From assembly GCA_900659855.1 (NCBI GenBank), contig CAACVI010000045.1, forward strand, positions 186,985-250,984: a stretch of DNA of 64,000 nucleotides, written 5' to 3'. Under the pieces are notes generated by a model that was not told the DNA's origin, did no database searches, and saw only the letters and a program-made list of their open reading frames with translations. Below, piece by piece: positions 35,268-43,954 of the stretch. Positions within the stretch are counted from its first letter, which is position 1. The number at the start of each line of letters is the position of its first letter. A program made the translations under genes and the position numbers. The stretch is from Candidatus Desulfarcum epimagneticum. Lineage in GTDB: Bacteria > Desulfobacterota > Desulfobacteria > Desulfobacterales > CR-1.

Positions 35268-35465
35268 ATGAGAACAACGCTTGATCTTCCCGAAAAATTA
35301 TTGACCGAAGTCATGCGGGTCACCCACTCCAAGACCAAAACAAAAGCCATTGTCACCGCCATGGAGGAGATGATTCGAAAATCCAAAGTCGCCGAGCTGA
35401 AAGACTTCAAGGGAAAAGTGGATCTGGAAATGGATTTAAACGTCATACGGGGCCGGCAATGTTGA
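35268..35465 (+). CDS. vapB: VapB-type antitoxin
   Basis: This 65-residue protein has a ribbon-helix-helix N-terminus (MRTTLDLPEKLLTEVMRVTHSKTKTKAIVTAMEEMI). A short acidic tail follows, as in VapB antitoxins of the AHPKT/RHH type. It overlaps vapC by 7 bases. AAGGAGG lies before the ATG. Confidence 0.85.
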   Translation: MRTTLDLPEKLLTEVMRVTHSKTKTKAIVTAMEEMIRKSKVAELKDFKGKVDLEMDLNVIRGRQC

Positions 35466-35836
35466 TTTTAGTGGACTCTTCTGTCTGGATCGATTATTTC
35501 CGAAGCGGAGAAAAATCCGAAAAACTTGATCTCATCATTGATGAGAATCTTGTGGCGATCAACGATTTAATTCTCGCCGAGCTGATTCCTTTCCTTAGAG
35601 TTCGAAACGAAAGAAAAATAATCCGCCTTCTAAACGCCATCTGCAAATTGCCGTTATCAATTCAGTGGGGACGGGTGATTGAATGGCAATATGAATGTTT
35701 GAAAAATGGTTTCAATGGAATCGGCATACCCGACTTGATCATCGCCCAAAATGCCGAACAAAATCAATGCCAAATCTACTCTCTGGATAACCATTTCAAA
35801 CTAATGAAGAATATCTTCAGGATAGAATTGATTTGA
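35459..35836 (+). CDS. vapC: VapC-type PIN-domain ribonuclease toxin
   Basis: This 125-residue protein has the PIN-domain acidic residues: ILVDSSVWIDYF near the start, LILAELIPFL in the middle and IGIPDLIIAQNA near residue 93. It would cut RNA when freed from VapB. It is AT-richer than neighbouring housekeeping genes. Confidence 0.88.
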   Translation: MLILVDSSVWIDYFRSGEKSEKLDLIIDENLVAINDLILAELIPFLRVRNERKIIRLLNAICKLPLSIQWGRVIEWQYECLKNGFNGIGIPDLIIAQNAEQNQCQIYSLDNHFKLMKNIFRIELI

Positions 35837-35895
35837 CGGTGTGACCGGGCAGGATTCATCCGAAACATGCGACGCAAGGAGGCCCCAAAAAAACC

Positions 35896-36717
35896 ATGAG
35901 CCGGACAAATAAAACCCAGGATTTTTCATTCGCCACCCTGCCCACGCTCGAAAAAAAAGCGTTCAGGATGGGCGTGGCCGGGAACTACGGAATCGACTCC
36001 TCAGACATCCGCTGGGCCGCGGAACACGGGGCCAACTACTGGCTCTGGGGCCTGCGTTTTAACAAAGTCGCCGAAGGGATTCGGGATGTCATCGCGAAAG
36101 ACCGGGACAGGCATGTGGTGGCGTTTCTCGGATGGGGACTCTCCGGCCGCCAGGTCCGCCGGGGCGTTGAAAAGGCCCTTTCCAGGCTGAACACCGACTA
36201 CCTGGATGTGTTCAAACTGGGCTGGCTGGGCCGGACATCGGTTTACACCCGGAACGTGACGGATTCGCTTCTCAAACTCAAACAGGAAGGCAAGATCAAG
36301 GCCATCGGGACCAGTATTCACGACCGGGAGCGGGCCGGGCGTCTGGCGCTGGACCCGAAGATGGATCTTTTGATGATTCGCTACAACGCCAAGCACACCG
36401 GCGCCGAGGAGGATATTTTCCCCCATTTAAAAGAGCGCGGCCCCGCGGTGGTGGGATACACGGCCCTGGCCTGGGGCCAGCTGATCAAACCCTTGAAAAA
36501 AATCGACGCCCCTCCCCTCACGCCCGGGCTGTGCTACCGCTTCGCCCTGTCCAGCCCCCATGTCCACGTGGTCCTCACCGGCCCCCGGAACAGGGAACAG
36601 CTCAGGGCCAATTTTCAGGCGCTGGAACAAGGCCCCCTGGACCCCCATGAGATGGAGCGGGTCCGGCGATACGGAAAACAGATCAAGGCCAAACGGAGAC
36701 TGGATTACATTCGGTAG
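35896..36717 (+). CDS. aldo/keto reductase family protein
   Basis: This 273-residue protein has the barrel pattern of aldo/keto reductases: RMGVAGNYGIDSSDIRWAAEHG, LSRLNTDYLDVFKLGWLG, LLKLKQEGKIKAIGTSIH and HVHVVLTGPRNREQLRANFQAL. The usual catalytic Asp/Tyr/Lys/His set is not obvious; GANYWLWG replaces the typical DTA.YG. It is probably a divergent NADPH reductase. No partner genes. Confidence 0.75.
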   Translation: MSRTNKTQDFSFATLPTLEKKAFRMGVAGNYGIDSSDIRWAAEHGANYWLWGLRFNKVAEGIRDVIAKDRDRHVVAFLGWGLSGRQVRRGVEKALSRLNTDYLDVFKLGWLGRTSVYTRNVTDSLLKLKQEGKIKAIGTSIHDRERAGRLALDPKMDLLMIRYNAKHTGAEEDIFPHLKERGPAVVGYTALAWGQLIKPLKKIDAPPLTPGLCYRFALSSPHVHVVLTGPRNREQLRANFQALEQGPLDPHEMERVRRYGKQIKAKRRLDYIR

Positions 36718-36755
36718 GGGACGGTTTGAATTCCACGTAAATCCGTGATCCCGGG

Positions 36756-37001
36756 TTATGAGCCGATAATCAAAAGCGCGATGTAAGGCACAAGGTTAAA
36801 AACCAGGAAAAAAATTTTATACAGCCCCACGAACGAGTAAATGACCACGCCGAAGGTTTCCCGGGGCATGGGAAACCACATGCTCTGGATGCGATAGACC
36901 AGGCCCGGGGCCAGCATGCACAGCAGGGACCAGATCACAAGCAGACTACCATTTATGATGGAACACCACATGAAAAACGCGGTCAGGGTCTCAATGTCCA
37001 T
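36756..37001 (-). CDS. small two- or three-helix membrane protein (DUF6868-like)
   Basis: This 81-residue protein has hydrophobic helices at about residues 6-31 and 49-80 and a conserved-looking middle (YRIQSMWFPMPRETFGVVIYSFVG), recalling DUF6868. AAGGAGGAGC lies before the ATG. Function unknown. Confidence 0.75.
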   Translation of the reverse strand: MDIETLTAFFMWCSIINGSLLVIWSLLCMLAPGLVYRIQSMWFPMPRETFGVVIYSFVGLYKIFFLVFNLVPYIALLIIGS

Positions 37002-37067
37002 GACGCTCCTCCTTTTTTAATTGTTTATGGCGTCAAAAACGCCCGGCGCGGGCCATTTAACCGTCAG

Positions 37068-37195
37068 AATCAGGATTTCAGGATGAACAGGATGGACCGC
37101 GGAGGTTTTTGTAGGGGCGGACCCCTGTGTCCGCCCTTGTCGTCAAACCCCGACCTGGATATTATTATATTGTAGAGACGCGCGGCGCGCGTCTC
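37068..37195. repeat. cluster of short repeats (family C fragment and two hairpins)
   Basis: AATCAGGATTTCAGGATGAAC (from 37068) is a degenerate family C piece. GGGCGGACCCCTGTGTCCGCCC (37115-37136) and GAGACGCGCGGCGCGCGTCTC (37175-37195) are compact hairpins of the kind scattered through many bacterial intergenic regions. No gene is seen from 37002 to 37217. Confidence 0.7.
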
Positions 37196-37217
37196 CAACG
37201 GCCAACCACGCGCTTCC

Positions 37218-37547
37218 CTACCTGCCCACCATCACATACGGAGACCAGAATTCAGGATCACGGTATTTTATGTCTTTGTGGCGGATAAAATGCAACCGTG
37301 TCCGGCGCATGGCCTCGCCGGGGGTCATCTGTGGGGTGGAGGAAAGCCATGTGTCGTGAAATTTCACCATAAAGTCCTTCGCCGATTCATCCAAAACCGG
37401 GCTCAAGGTCATCAGGATCGACCGGGCGCCCGCCGTCCGAAAGGCCCGGACCAGGCCGTAAACCCCTTCGGAATAATCCACCACGCCCCGGGGGAAAAAA
37501 CAAAACACGCCATTGGCTGGCATTTGAATCATCCAGTCATTCATCAA
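37218..37547 (-). pseudogene. C-terminal fragment of a CHAT-domain protease
   Basis: The 109 codons read EGVYGLVRAFRTAGARSILMTL...VLDESAKDFMVKFHDTWL...GEAMRRTRLHFI...PEFWSPYVMVGR, the end of a caspase-like CHAT domain. The upstream half, including the catalytic His and the Cys region, is missing, and the first residues look like fused intergenic sequence. It is a truncated remnant rather than a working protease. Confidence 0.75.
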
Positions 37548-37709
37548 TATTCATATTAATGGATCGGGTATTGAGGGTCAAGCGTTAAAAAAAAGGGCTT
37601 ATGCCATCAAAAACGCCTTGCGGGCCGGACTCTTTTTAGGGTTGACATCGTCGGGTTCGGCCAGTACGTTTCTTTGGGAAAAAATGCTGGAGATGGGGCT
37701 TTTTTAACC

Positions 37710-37819
37710 GGTCTGAATCAGGATTTTCAGGATTTCGGGATGAACAGGATGAAAAAAAAATGACAACCCCGCGCGTCATCCTGAAAATCCTGAAATCCTG
37801 AAAATCCTGATTCAGACAG
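37710..37819. repeat. family C repeat, copy before GxxExxY gene
   Basis: TCTGAATCAGGATTTTCAGG at the left faces CCTGAAAATCCTGATTCAGA at the right, with ATTTCGGGATGAACAGGAT and GCGTCATCCTGAAAATCC inside. It forms a near-perfect long hairpin. The 37548-37875 gap holds this repeat and no gene. Confidence 0.88.
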
Positions 37820-37875
37820 GGAAAGAAGATGAATGTTCAAGTCGATTTAAGAATCATCAGGAAAGGAAGGAAAGG

Positions 37876-38295
37876 ATGGACAGCGGAGGCTTAAACAACA
37901 TCACATACAGAATAAACGGCTGCGCCATGAAAGTCCACAACGCCCTTGGAAATGGTTTTCAGGAGGTGATTTACCAGCGGTGTCTGGCCATTGAGCTAAA
38001 AAAGGAAGGCCTTGCTTTCGTCCGGGAACAGGAACATCCCATCTATTACGACGGAATAAAAGTGGGAACGAGGAGAGCCGATCTTGTGGTGGCGGACCGG
38101 GTGGTCGTCGAGTTGAAGGCGTTGATCCATTTAGAAGATGTCCATCTCGCCCAGGCCAAAAATTATGTGACGGCATACCGTAAACCCGTGGGCCTGCTCA
38201 TCAATTTCGGAGCGAAGAGTTTACAGTTCAAAAAAATTTACAACCCCGCGTGTCATCCTGAAAATCCTGATCCAGCCAGGGAAAGAAACCATTAA
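37876..38295 (+). CDS. GxxExxY protein
   Basis: This 139-residue protein starts NNITYRINGCAMKVHNALGNGFQEVIYQRCLAIEL, containing the G-x2-E-x2-Y motif (GFQEVIY). IYYDGIKVGTRRADLVV, VVVELKAL and QAKNYVTAYRKPVGLLINFG follow: a PD-(D/E)XK-like nuclease fold of unknown role. The last 17 or so residues (NPACHPENPDPARERNH) are encoded by a family C repeat segment, so the natural end was probably earlier. Another family C copy lies upstream, framing the gene. Confidence 0.85.
   Translation: MDSGGLNNITYRINGCAMKVHNALGNGFQEVIYQRCLAIELKKEGLAFVREQEHPIYYDGIKVGTRRADLVVADRVVVELKALIHLEDVHLAQAKNYVTAYRKPVGLLINFGAKSLQFKKIYNPACHPENPDPARERNH
38241..38288. repeat. family C fragment inside the end of the GxxExxY gene
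   Basis: CAACCCCGCGTGTCATCCTG continues as AAAATCCTGATCCAGCCAGGG, closely matching the right half of the copy at 37.77-37.82 kb. Together the two copies bracket the GxxExxY gene. Confidence 0.75.
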
Positions 38296-38298
38296 AAC

Positions 38299-39006
38299 AT
38301 GAAAAAAATCACCGTAAGCGGCGTGCCCATTGACGTGGTCCGCAAGAATATCAAAAACATAAATCTTTCGGTGTCCCCTCCGAATGGCCGGGTTCGAATC
38401 TCCGCCCCCTTAAGAATCCCGGATGACGCCATTCGACTGTTCGCTGTCTCAAATCTGGGCTGGATTCAAAAAAACCGGGAAAAATTTAAAAACCGGGAGC
38501 GCACGGCCCCAAAAGAATTCAAAGACACGGAAACCCACTATTTCCAGGGCAGGCGATATGGCCTGCGGGTGAGGGAAATCGCGAGAGGCGGAAGAGTCGA
38601 GCTGAGCGAAAAAGACGGTCTGACGCTGTATGTCAAACCCGGATCAAGCGTTGAATACAGGCGTCGCGTTTTCCAGGAATGGCGACGCCGGGAGCTTAAA
38701 AAAACAATCCCCGAAATGCTGGCCCATTGGGAAAAGAAGATGAATGTTCAAGTTCATTTCTGGGGCGTCAAGCGGATGAAGACCAAATGGGGCTCGTGCA
38801 ATATTTTGCGAAAACGAATCTGGCTCAATCTGGAACTGGCAAAAAAACCCGTCCAGCTCCTGGAATACGTGCTGGTCCATGAAATGACGCATCTTTTGGA
38901 AAGACGCCACAACGCCGAATTTAAAGCCTGGATGGACCATTTCCTGCCCGGCTGGAGAACGCTCAAAGACGCGCTCAACAAAACGCCGATTGGGTATGAA
39001 GACTGA
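38299..39006 (+). CDS. YgjP-type zinc metallopeptidase (M48/SprT-like)
   Basis: This 235-residue protein has the family layout: an N-terminal strand region (VSPPNGRVRISAPLRIPDDAI), TKWGSCN and the zinc motif VLVHEMTHLLERRHNAEF (HExxH plus a downstream His). YgjP-like proteins often follow restriction or other defence genes. Here the neighbours are GxxExxY and HigBA. AAACATG precedes the start without a strong ribosome site. Confidence 0.88.
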   Translation: MKKITVSGVPIDVVRKNIKNINLSVSPPNGRVRISAPLRIPDDAIRLFAVSNLGWIQKNREKFKNRERTAPKEFKDTETHYFQGRRYGLRVREIARGGRVELSEKDGLTLYVKPGSSVEYRRRVFQEWRRRELKKTIPEMLAHWEKKMNVQVHFWGVKRMKTKWGSCNILRKRIWLNLELAKKPVQLLEYVLVHEMTHLLERRHNAEFKAWMDHFLPGWRTLKDALNKTPIGYED

Positions 39007-39079
39007 CGGCGAGCCGGCCCGCTCCCTTTAATCGCGCGCGCCACACAAAAACCGCCGCTTATCCGGGCGATTTTTGTGG

Positions 39080-39108
39080 TTGACATTTGTAACCTAAAGG
39101 GTTACATT
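39080..39108 (+). promoter_or_regulatory. higBA promoter and operator
   Basis: TTGACA (39080-39085) and TACATT (39103-39108) are 17 bases apart. The perfect inverted repeat GTAACC-TAAAG-GGTTAC (39089-39105) lies between and over the -10, the usual place for autorepression by HigA or the HigBA complex. Confidence 0.75.
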
Positions 39109-39117
39109 TAAGGTGTC

Positions 39118-39396
39118 ATGATCAAATCATTTAAACATAAAGGGCTTGAAATTTTTTTTTATGATGGAATCAAAAAAGGAATCCGACCGGAACATGCGGA
39201 TAAAATATCCAGAATTTTAGACCGTCTCAACGCCGCGAATGACATTATGGATATGAATTATCCCGGGTCTTATCTCCATAAACTTTCAGGAAAACTGAAA
39301 AATCAATTTTCTGTAAGGGTTTCAAAAAACTGGCGTATATTTTTCAAGTTTATGGATGGCGACGCATATGTCGTTGACTATGACGATTATCACTGA
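39118..39396 (+). CDS. higB: HigB-type (RelE-superfamily) toxin
   Basis: This 92-residue protein reads MIKSFKHKGLEIFFYDGIKKGI...YLHKLSGKLKNQFSVRVSKNWRIFFKF, typical of HigB mRNA interferases. Toxin precedes antitoxin, as usual for hig. An autoregulatory palindrome lies upstream. Confidence 0.92.
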   Translation: MIKSFKHKGLEIFFYDGIKKGIRPEHADKISRILDRLNAANDIMDMNYPGSYLHKLSGKLKNQFSVRVSKNWRIFFKFMDGDAYVVDYDDYH

Positions 39397-39407
39397 AGGA
39401 TCAAATG

Positions 39408-39725
39408 ATGAAAAGAATGAAGCGAAAACCCAGTCATCCCGGATGCATACTAAGAGAAGATTATATTAAACCACTGGCGATAACGGTGACGGAAATGGCT
39501 TTCCAATTGGGTGTGTCCAGGAAAACGCTTTCCAAAATACTCAACGAGAAAGGGTCCGTGACACCGGACATGGCTTTGCGGCTTTCAAGGGCATTGAACA
39601 CCACGCCGGAACTGTGGGTGAATTTACAGAAAACCTTTGACCTTTGGGAAGCGGAAAACTCATCCACCGACTGGCGTCGCGTTCGTTCGCTTACTGAAAA
39701 CGTCTTGAGCCCCGGCCGTTTGTAG
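39408..39725 (+). CDS. higA: HigA-type antitoxin
   Basis: This 105-residue protein starts RKPSHPGCILREDYIKPLAITVTEMAFQLGVSRKTLSKILNEKGSV, an XRE helix-turn-helix of the HigA/VapI type. A dimer helix follows (TPELWVNLQKTFDLWEAE). ATG 39405 is equally possible. It binds HigB and represses the pair. Confidence 0.92.
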   Translation: MKRMKRKPSHPGCILREDYIKPLAITVTEMAFQLGVSRKTLSKILNEKGSVTPDMALRLSRALNTTPELWVNLQKTFDLWEAENSSTDWRRVRSLTENVLSPGRL

Positions 39726-39789
39726 GAGCGGCCCTTGCGGCCGCCCTTTTCGGCGAGCCGGCCCATCCAAGAAAGGCGCCGGGATACGG

Positions 39790-39914
39790 GACGGCATCGT
39801 AAAAATTCGATATACAAGGCGCGGCGCTTATTTTTAATTGAGGCAATACTGTAGTATGCCTCAATTAAAAATAAGCGCCGCAACGCCGTAGATCGGATTT
39901 TTTACGACGCCATC
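39790..39914. repeat. family A repeat, copy 3
   Basis: GACGGCATCGTAAAAATTCG at one end and CGGATTTTTTACGACGCCATC at the other enclose a hairpin, TTTTTAATTGAGGCAATAC against GTATGCCTCAATTAAAAATA. It is one of the cleanest copies, about 125 bp, between higA and aspS. A short GC hairpin (near 39724-39747) precedes it. Confidence 0.9.
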
Positions 39915-39918
39915 AAAA

Positions 39919-41707
39919 TTATTCGTCCAGCTTATTGACCTGAATGGAAAGCTCGTCCAGCTGTTCTTTCACCGCCTCCGAAGGGGCGTCCGTGAGGAGA
40001 CAGGAGGCCTTCTGGGTCTTGGGGAAGGCGATGACGTCGCGTATGGAGGACTGGCCGCGGATGAGCATGGCCAGCCGGTCAAACCCGAAGGCGATGCCCC
40101 CGTGGGGGGGGGGCCCCGGACTCCAGGGCGGAGAGGAGGAAGCCGAATTTCTCCTCATACACCTCCCGCTCAATGCCCAGGGTTTCAAAGACTTTTTCCT
40201 GCACATCCCTCAAATGGATACGAATGCTGCCCCCCCCGATCTCGCAGCCGTTGAGCGCCAGGTCATAGGCCCGGGACCTCACCGACTCGGGATCGGAATC
40301 GAGTTTGTCATAATCCTCCTCCAAAGGCGCGGTGAAGGGATGGTGAACCGCCTGGTAACGCTTCTGGGTCTCGTCGTATTCCAGCAGGGGGAAATGGGTG
40401 ACCCACAGGAATTTGAACTCGTCTTTGTTGATGAGGCCCAGTTTGTCGGCGATGTGGTTTCGCAGGTTGCCCAGGGCCTCATTGACGATTTTTTTCTGAT
40501 CGGCCACGAAAAACACAATGTCGCCAGGCTCCATGTCCAGGCGTCCGGCCATTTCCTGTTTTTCAGCGTCGGTGAAAAACTTGGCGATGGGAGACTGCCA
40601 CTTGTCCTCTTTGACCTTGATCCAGGCCAGCCCCCGGGCCTTGTAGATGGCGACAAAATCGGTGAGGTCGTCGATTTCCTTTCTGGAAAAAAACGCCGCG
40701 CCCTTGGCGTTGAGCGCCTTGACCATTCCCCCCTTCTTCACGACGTTTGCGAACACCTTGAACCCGGAGCCGGCCACAATGTCTGAGATTTCTTTCAGCT
40801 CCAGGTCGAACCGGGCGTCGGGTTTATCCAGGCCGAAACGGTCCATGGCCTCGTCATAGGTCAGGCGCTGAAATGGAAGCGCCGGCTCTTTTCCCAGCAG
40901 GTCCTTAAACAGCTTGCTTATCATGCCCTCGGACAGGGCCATGATGTCATCTTCCCCCACAAAGGACAGCTCCATATCCACCTGGGTGAACTCGGGCTGA
41001 CGGTCGGCCCTTAAGTCTTCGTCCCGGAAACAGCGGACAATCTGGAAATAGCGGTCAAAACCCGACACCATCAGAAGCTGCTTGAAAAGCTGGGGCGACT
41101 GGGGAAGGGCGTAAAAACGGCCGGGATTGACCCGGCTGGGAACCAGGTAGTCCCGGGCGCCCTCGGGCGCGCTCTTGGTCAGAAAAGGGGTCTCGATTTC
41201 TAAAAACCCGTTTTCGTTGAGATATTCCCGCATGGACCAGGAGGCTTTATGCCGGGCGATGATGTTTTGGGCGAGCCGGGGCCGCCTGAGATCAATGTGC
41301 CGGTTTTTGAGGCGGATGGTTTCTGAGACATCCAGATCGTCCTCGATCTGGAAAGGGGGCGTGGCGGCTCTGTTGAGAACTTTAAGCTCAGAAACCGTCA
41401 CCTCTACGGCCCCGGTGGCCAGGTTCGGGTTCACCATGCCCTCGGGCCTGGGGTCCACCTTTCCCCGGACCGCGATGACATATTCGCTTCGAATGGAATG
41501 GGCCTTCTCATGGACCCGGGGGTTGATCCCGGGGTTGAACACCACCTGTGTGATCCCTTCCCTGTCCCTCAAATCCACAAATATGACGCCGCCGTGGTCC
41601 CGGCGCCGCTGGACCCAGCCCATCAAAACCACTTCGGCTCCCAGATCGTCCGCGCCAAGGTCCCGGCAGCTGTGGGTTCTTCTCATGTCTCCCAGATTGT
41701 CACTCAA
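39919..41707 (-). CDS. aspS: aspartyl-tRNA synthetase, with an apparent one-base frameshift
   Basis: The start is TTG 41707 with AAGGAG 9 bases upstream (ATG 41686 also possible). The N-terminal OB domain and class II motifs are present ([45 protein letters not shown]). Frame 1 runs to 40079 and ends [12 protein letters not shown]; the continuation [17 protein letters not shown] with the motif 3 arginine is in the next frame to 39919. A run of ten G (plus strand, 40104-40113) has one base too many; nine would restore GAPPHGG. An essential gene with one homopolymer slip suggests a sequencing error. The catalytic end is otherwise intact. Confidence 0.9.
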
Positions 41708-41722
41708 TTTTTCAAACTCCTT

Positions 41723-42997
41723 TCAACGGATTTCGTTTTTGCCCAGGCCCAGGGCTGATTCCACGTTTTCCACGATCCCCTCAAGGGGAATGGAAACCTG
41801 GGAGCCGGCGGCCATGTTTCTCAATATGACCTGGCCTTTTTCAAGTTCGTCATCGCCCAGGATCATCACATGCAAAGCCCCGAGCCGGTTGGCCAGTTTC
41901 ATCTGACTTTTCAGACTTCTTCCGGAAAAATCCGCCTCGGCCCGGATCCCCCGGGCCGCGAAGCGGCATGACAGGTCGGAGGCCTTTTCCACGCACGCCT
42001 CTCCCATGGCCGCGATGAACACATCAGGGGATTTAAGACAGTCGGCGGCGCTCAGGCCCGAGATGGCGGCCAGGCGGTCAAAGCCCACGGCAAAACCGGC
42101 GCCCGGGGTGTCCGGCCCGCCCAGCGCCCGGATCAGCCCGTCATAGCGGCCCCCGCCCGCCACCGCGTTCTGGGCGCCCAGGGAGCCGGCATGGACCTCA
42201 AAGGTCGTGCGTGTGTAATAATCCAGCCCCCTCACCAGCTTTTTGTCCTGAACAAAGGCGATGCCCAGAGCGTCAAGACGACGGATCAGCGCGTCGAAAT
42301 GGGTCTGGCACCCGGCGCATAAAAAATCCGTCAACGCCGGGGCGCCTTCCATCGCCTCTTTGCAGGACGGGACTTTGCAGTCCAGGGTTCTTAATGGATT
42401 TTTTTCGCTTCTTTTCCGACAGTCGGCGCAAAGGGCCTCTTTTTGGGGCTCAATGCGCGCCTTGAGCGCTTCGGAAAACGCCGGGCGGCAGGACGGACAG
42501 CCCAGGGAATTGAGGTGGATGACCACATCGCCCGCCATAACACGCTCCAGAAAGGCGCTGAGCATGAAAATCAGGCCCGCGTCCGTCAAGGGGGAGGCCG
42601 AGCCGATGACTTCGGCGTTGATCTGGTAAAACTGGCGATGCCGGCCTTTCTGGGGACGCTCTCTCCTGAACATGGGGCCGATGGTGTAAAATTTGCGAAC
42701 CTGGCCGTCCCCATGCATCTTATGCTGAATGTAGGACCGGGCGATGGAGGCGGTGGCCTCGGGCCGCAGGGTGATCAGGTCCTTTCCCCGGTCCGAAAAC
42801 GAATACATCTCTTTTTCAACAATATCCGTGTCTTCCCCGATGCTCCGGGCAAAAAGCTCGGCGCGCTCCATAATGGGCAGCCGTATCTCCTTAAACCCGA
42901 AATCCTCAAACAGGTCCGACGCCGTTCGCTCCACATGGCGCCAAAGCTCCGTCTCTCCCGGCAGTATATCCTTAAAACCCCGAATGGACTGTATCAT
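41723..42997 (-). CDS. hisS: histidyl-tRNA synthetase
   Basis: This 424-residue protein begins IQSIRGFKDILPGE, then RLPIMERAELFARSIG, TLRPEATASIARSY, FRRERPQKGRHRQFYQINAE (motif 2) and LVRGLDYYTRTTFEVH, all HisRS signatures. The C-terminal anticodon domain is present. A Cys-rich insert (CPSCRPAF...CADCRKRS...CAGCQ) suggests a bound metal, as in many bacterial HisRS. aspS starts 15 bases after its stop, so they form an operon. Confidence 0.95.
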   Translation of the reverse strand: MIQSIRGFKDILPGETELWRHVERTASDLFEDFGFKEIRLPIMERAELFARSIGEDTDIVEKEMYSFSDRGKDLITLRPEATASIARSYIQHKMHGDGQVRKFYTIGPMFRRERPQKGRHRQFYQINAEVIGSASPLTDAGLIFMLSAFLERVMAGDVVIHLNSLGCPSCRPAFSEALKARIEPQKEALCADCRKRSEKNPLRTLDCKVPSCKEAMEGAPALTDFLCAGCQTHFDALIRRLDALGIAFVQDKKLVRGLDYYTRTTFEVHAGSLGAQNAVAGGGRYDGLIRALGGPDTPGAGFAVGFDRLAAISGLSAADCLKSPDVFIAAMGEACVEKASDLSCRFAARGIRAEADFSGRSLKSQMKLANRLGALHVMILGDDELEKGQVILRNMAAGSQVSIPLEGIVENVESALGLGKNEIR

Positions 42998-43165
42998 ATC
43001 AACCGTTTATCCTTTGAGTGGCGATTGTTTTAACGTCTCGTTTTTATTAAGCCATCAATATCTATCTCAACAATGATCGGTTCGTCAACCCTAATGTTTG
43101 ACTTGACATCCGCCCCCCCAGACTATACACCGTAATGAATACAAATAAGGAGGGACATCGTCATC

Positions 43166-43954
43166 ATGGGAACGCAAATCACTGTCACAAAGCTTTTCCA
43201 AATGAAGGAAAAAGGCGAAAAGGTGGTCGCGCTCACCGCCTATGACTTTCCGTTCGCCCGAATTGTCGACCAGGCCGGGGCCCACATGATCCTGGTGGGA
43301 GACTCCCTGGGCATGGTGGTCCAGGGAAAAACCAGCACCCTGCCGGTTTCCATGGAAGAGATGCTCTACCACACCGAAATAGTTTCCCGCAGTGTTCAAA
43401 GCGCCATGGTGATCGGCGACATGCCGTTCATGTCCTACCAGACCAGCCTGCGGGAAGCCGTGGCCAACGCCGGTCTCTTTCTGAAAAAAGCCGGCGCCCA
43501 GGCCGTGAAGCTGGAGGGAGGCGCCTCGGTTTCAGACACCATCCGGGCCATCTCCGAATCCGGCGTTCCCGTCCAGGCCCATATCGGGCTGACACCCCAG
43601 TCCGTCCATCAGATGGGGGGATACCGGGTCCAGCGGGACGAGGACCGCCTTTTGGACGACGCCCGAAAAGTGGAGGAGGCCGGGGCCTTTTCCGTCGTCC
43701 TGGAGGGCATTCCCGCCGACATCGCCGAAAAAATCACCCAGGCCCTTAAAATCCCCACCATCGGCATCGGCGCGGGACCTCGATGCGACGGCCAGATACT
43801 GGTGCTCCACGATCTTTTGGGATTGAACGACCGGCGGGTCCCCAAATTCGCCAAACAGTTCGCCGACCTGGGACAGGCCGCCGCCGAAGGCGTGGGGCGC
43901 TATGTCCGGGAGGTTCGGGACGGGGAGTTTCCCGGCCCGGATCACTGTTACTGA
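43166..43954 (+). CDS. panB: 3-methyl-2-oxobutanoate hydroxymethyltransferase
   Basis: This 262-residue protein has [28 protein letters not shown], the metal-binding [18 protein letters not shown] and [22 protein letters not shown], all PanB signatures. It makes ketopantoate for CoA synthesis. AAGGAGGG precedes the ATG. Its stop overlaps the next start (TGATG). Confidence 0.95.
   Translation: MGTQITVTKLFQMKEKGEKVVALTAYDFPFARIVDQAGAHMILVGDSLGMVVQGKTSTLPVSMEEMLYHTEIVSRSVQSAMVIGDMPFMSYQTSLREAVANAGLFLKKAGAQAVKLEGGASVSDTIRAISESGVPVQAHIGLTPQSVHQMGGYRVQRDEDRLLDDARKVEEAGAFSVVLEGIPADIAEKITQALKIPTIGIGAGPRCDGQILVLHDLLGLNDRRVPKFAKQFADLGQAAAEGVGRYVREVRDGEFPGPDHCY

Noticed and set aside
17551-38288. CRISPR array from the recurring CCTGAAAATCC-type sequences
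   Set aside because: Copies are few, far apart, in both orientations and form hairpins without regular spacers; no cas gene is present.
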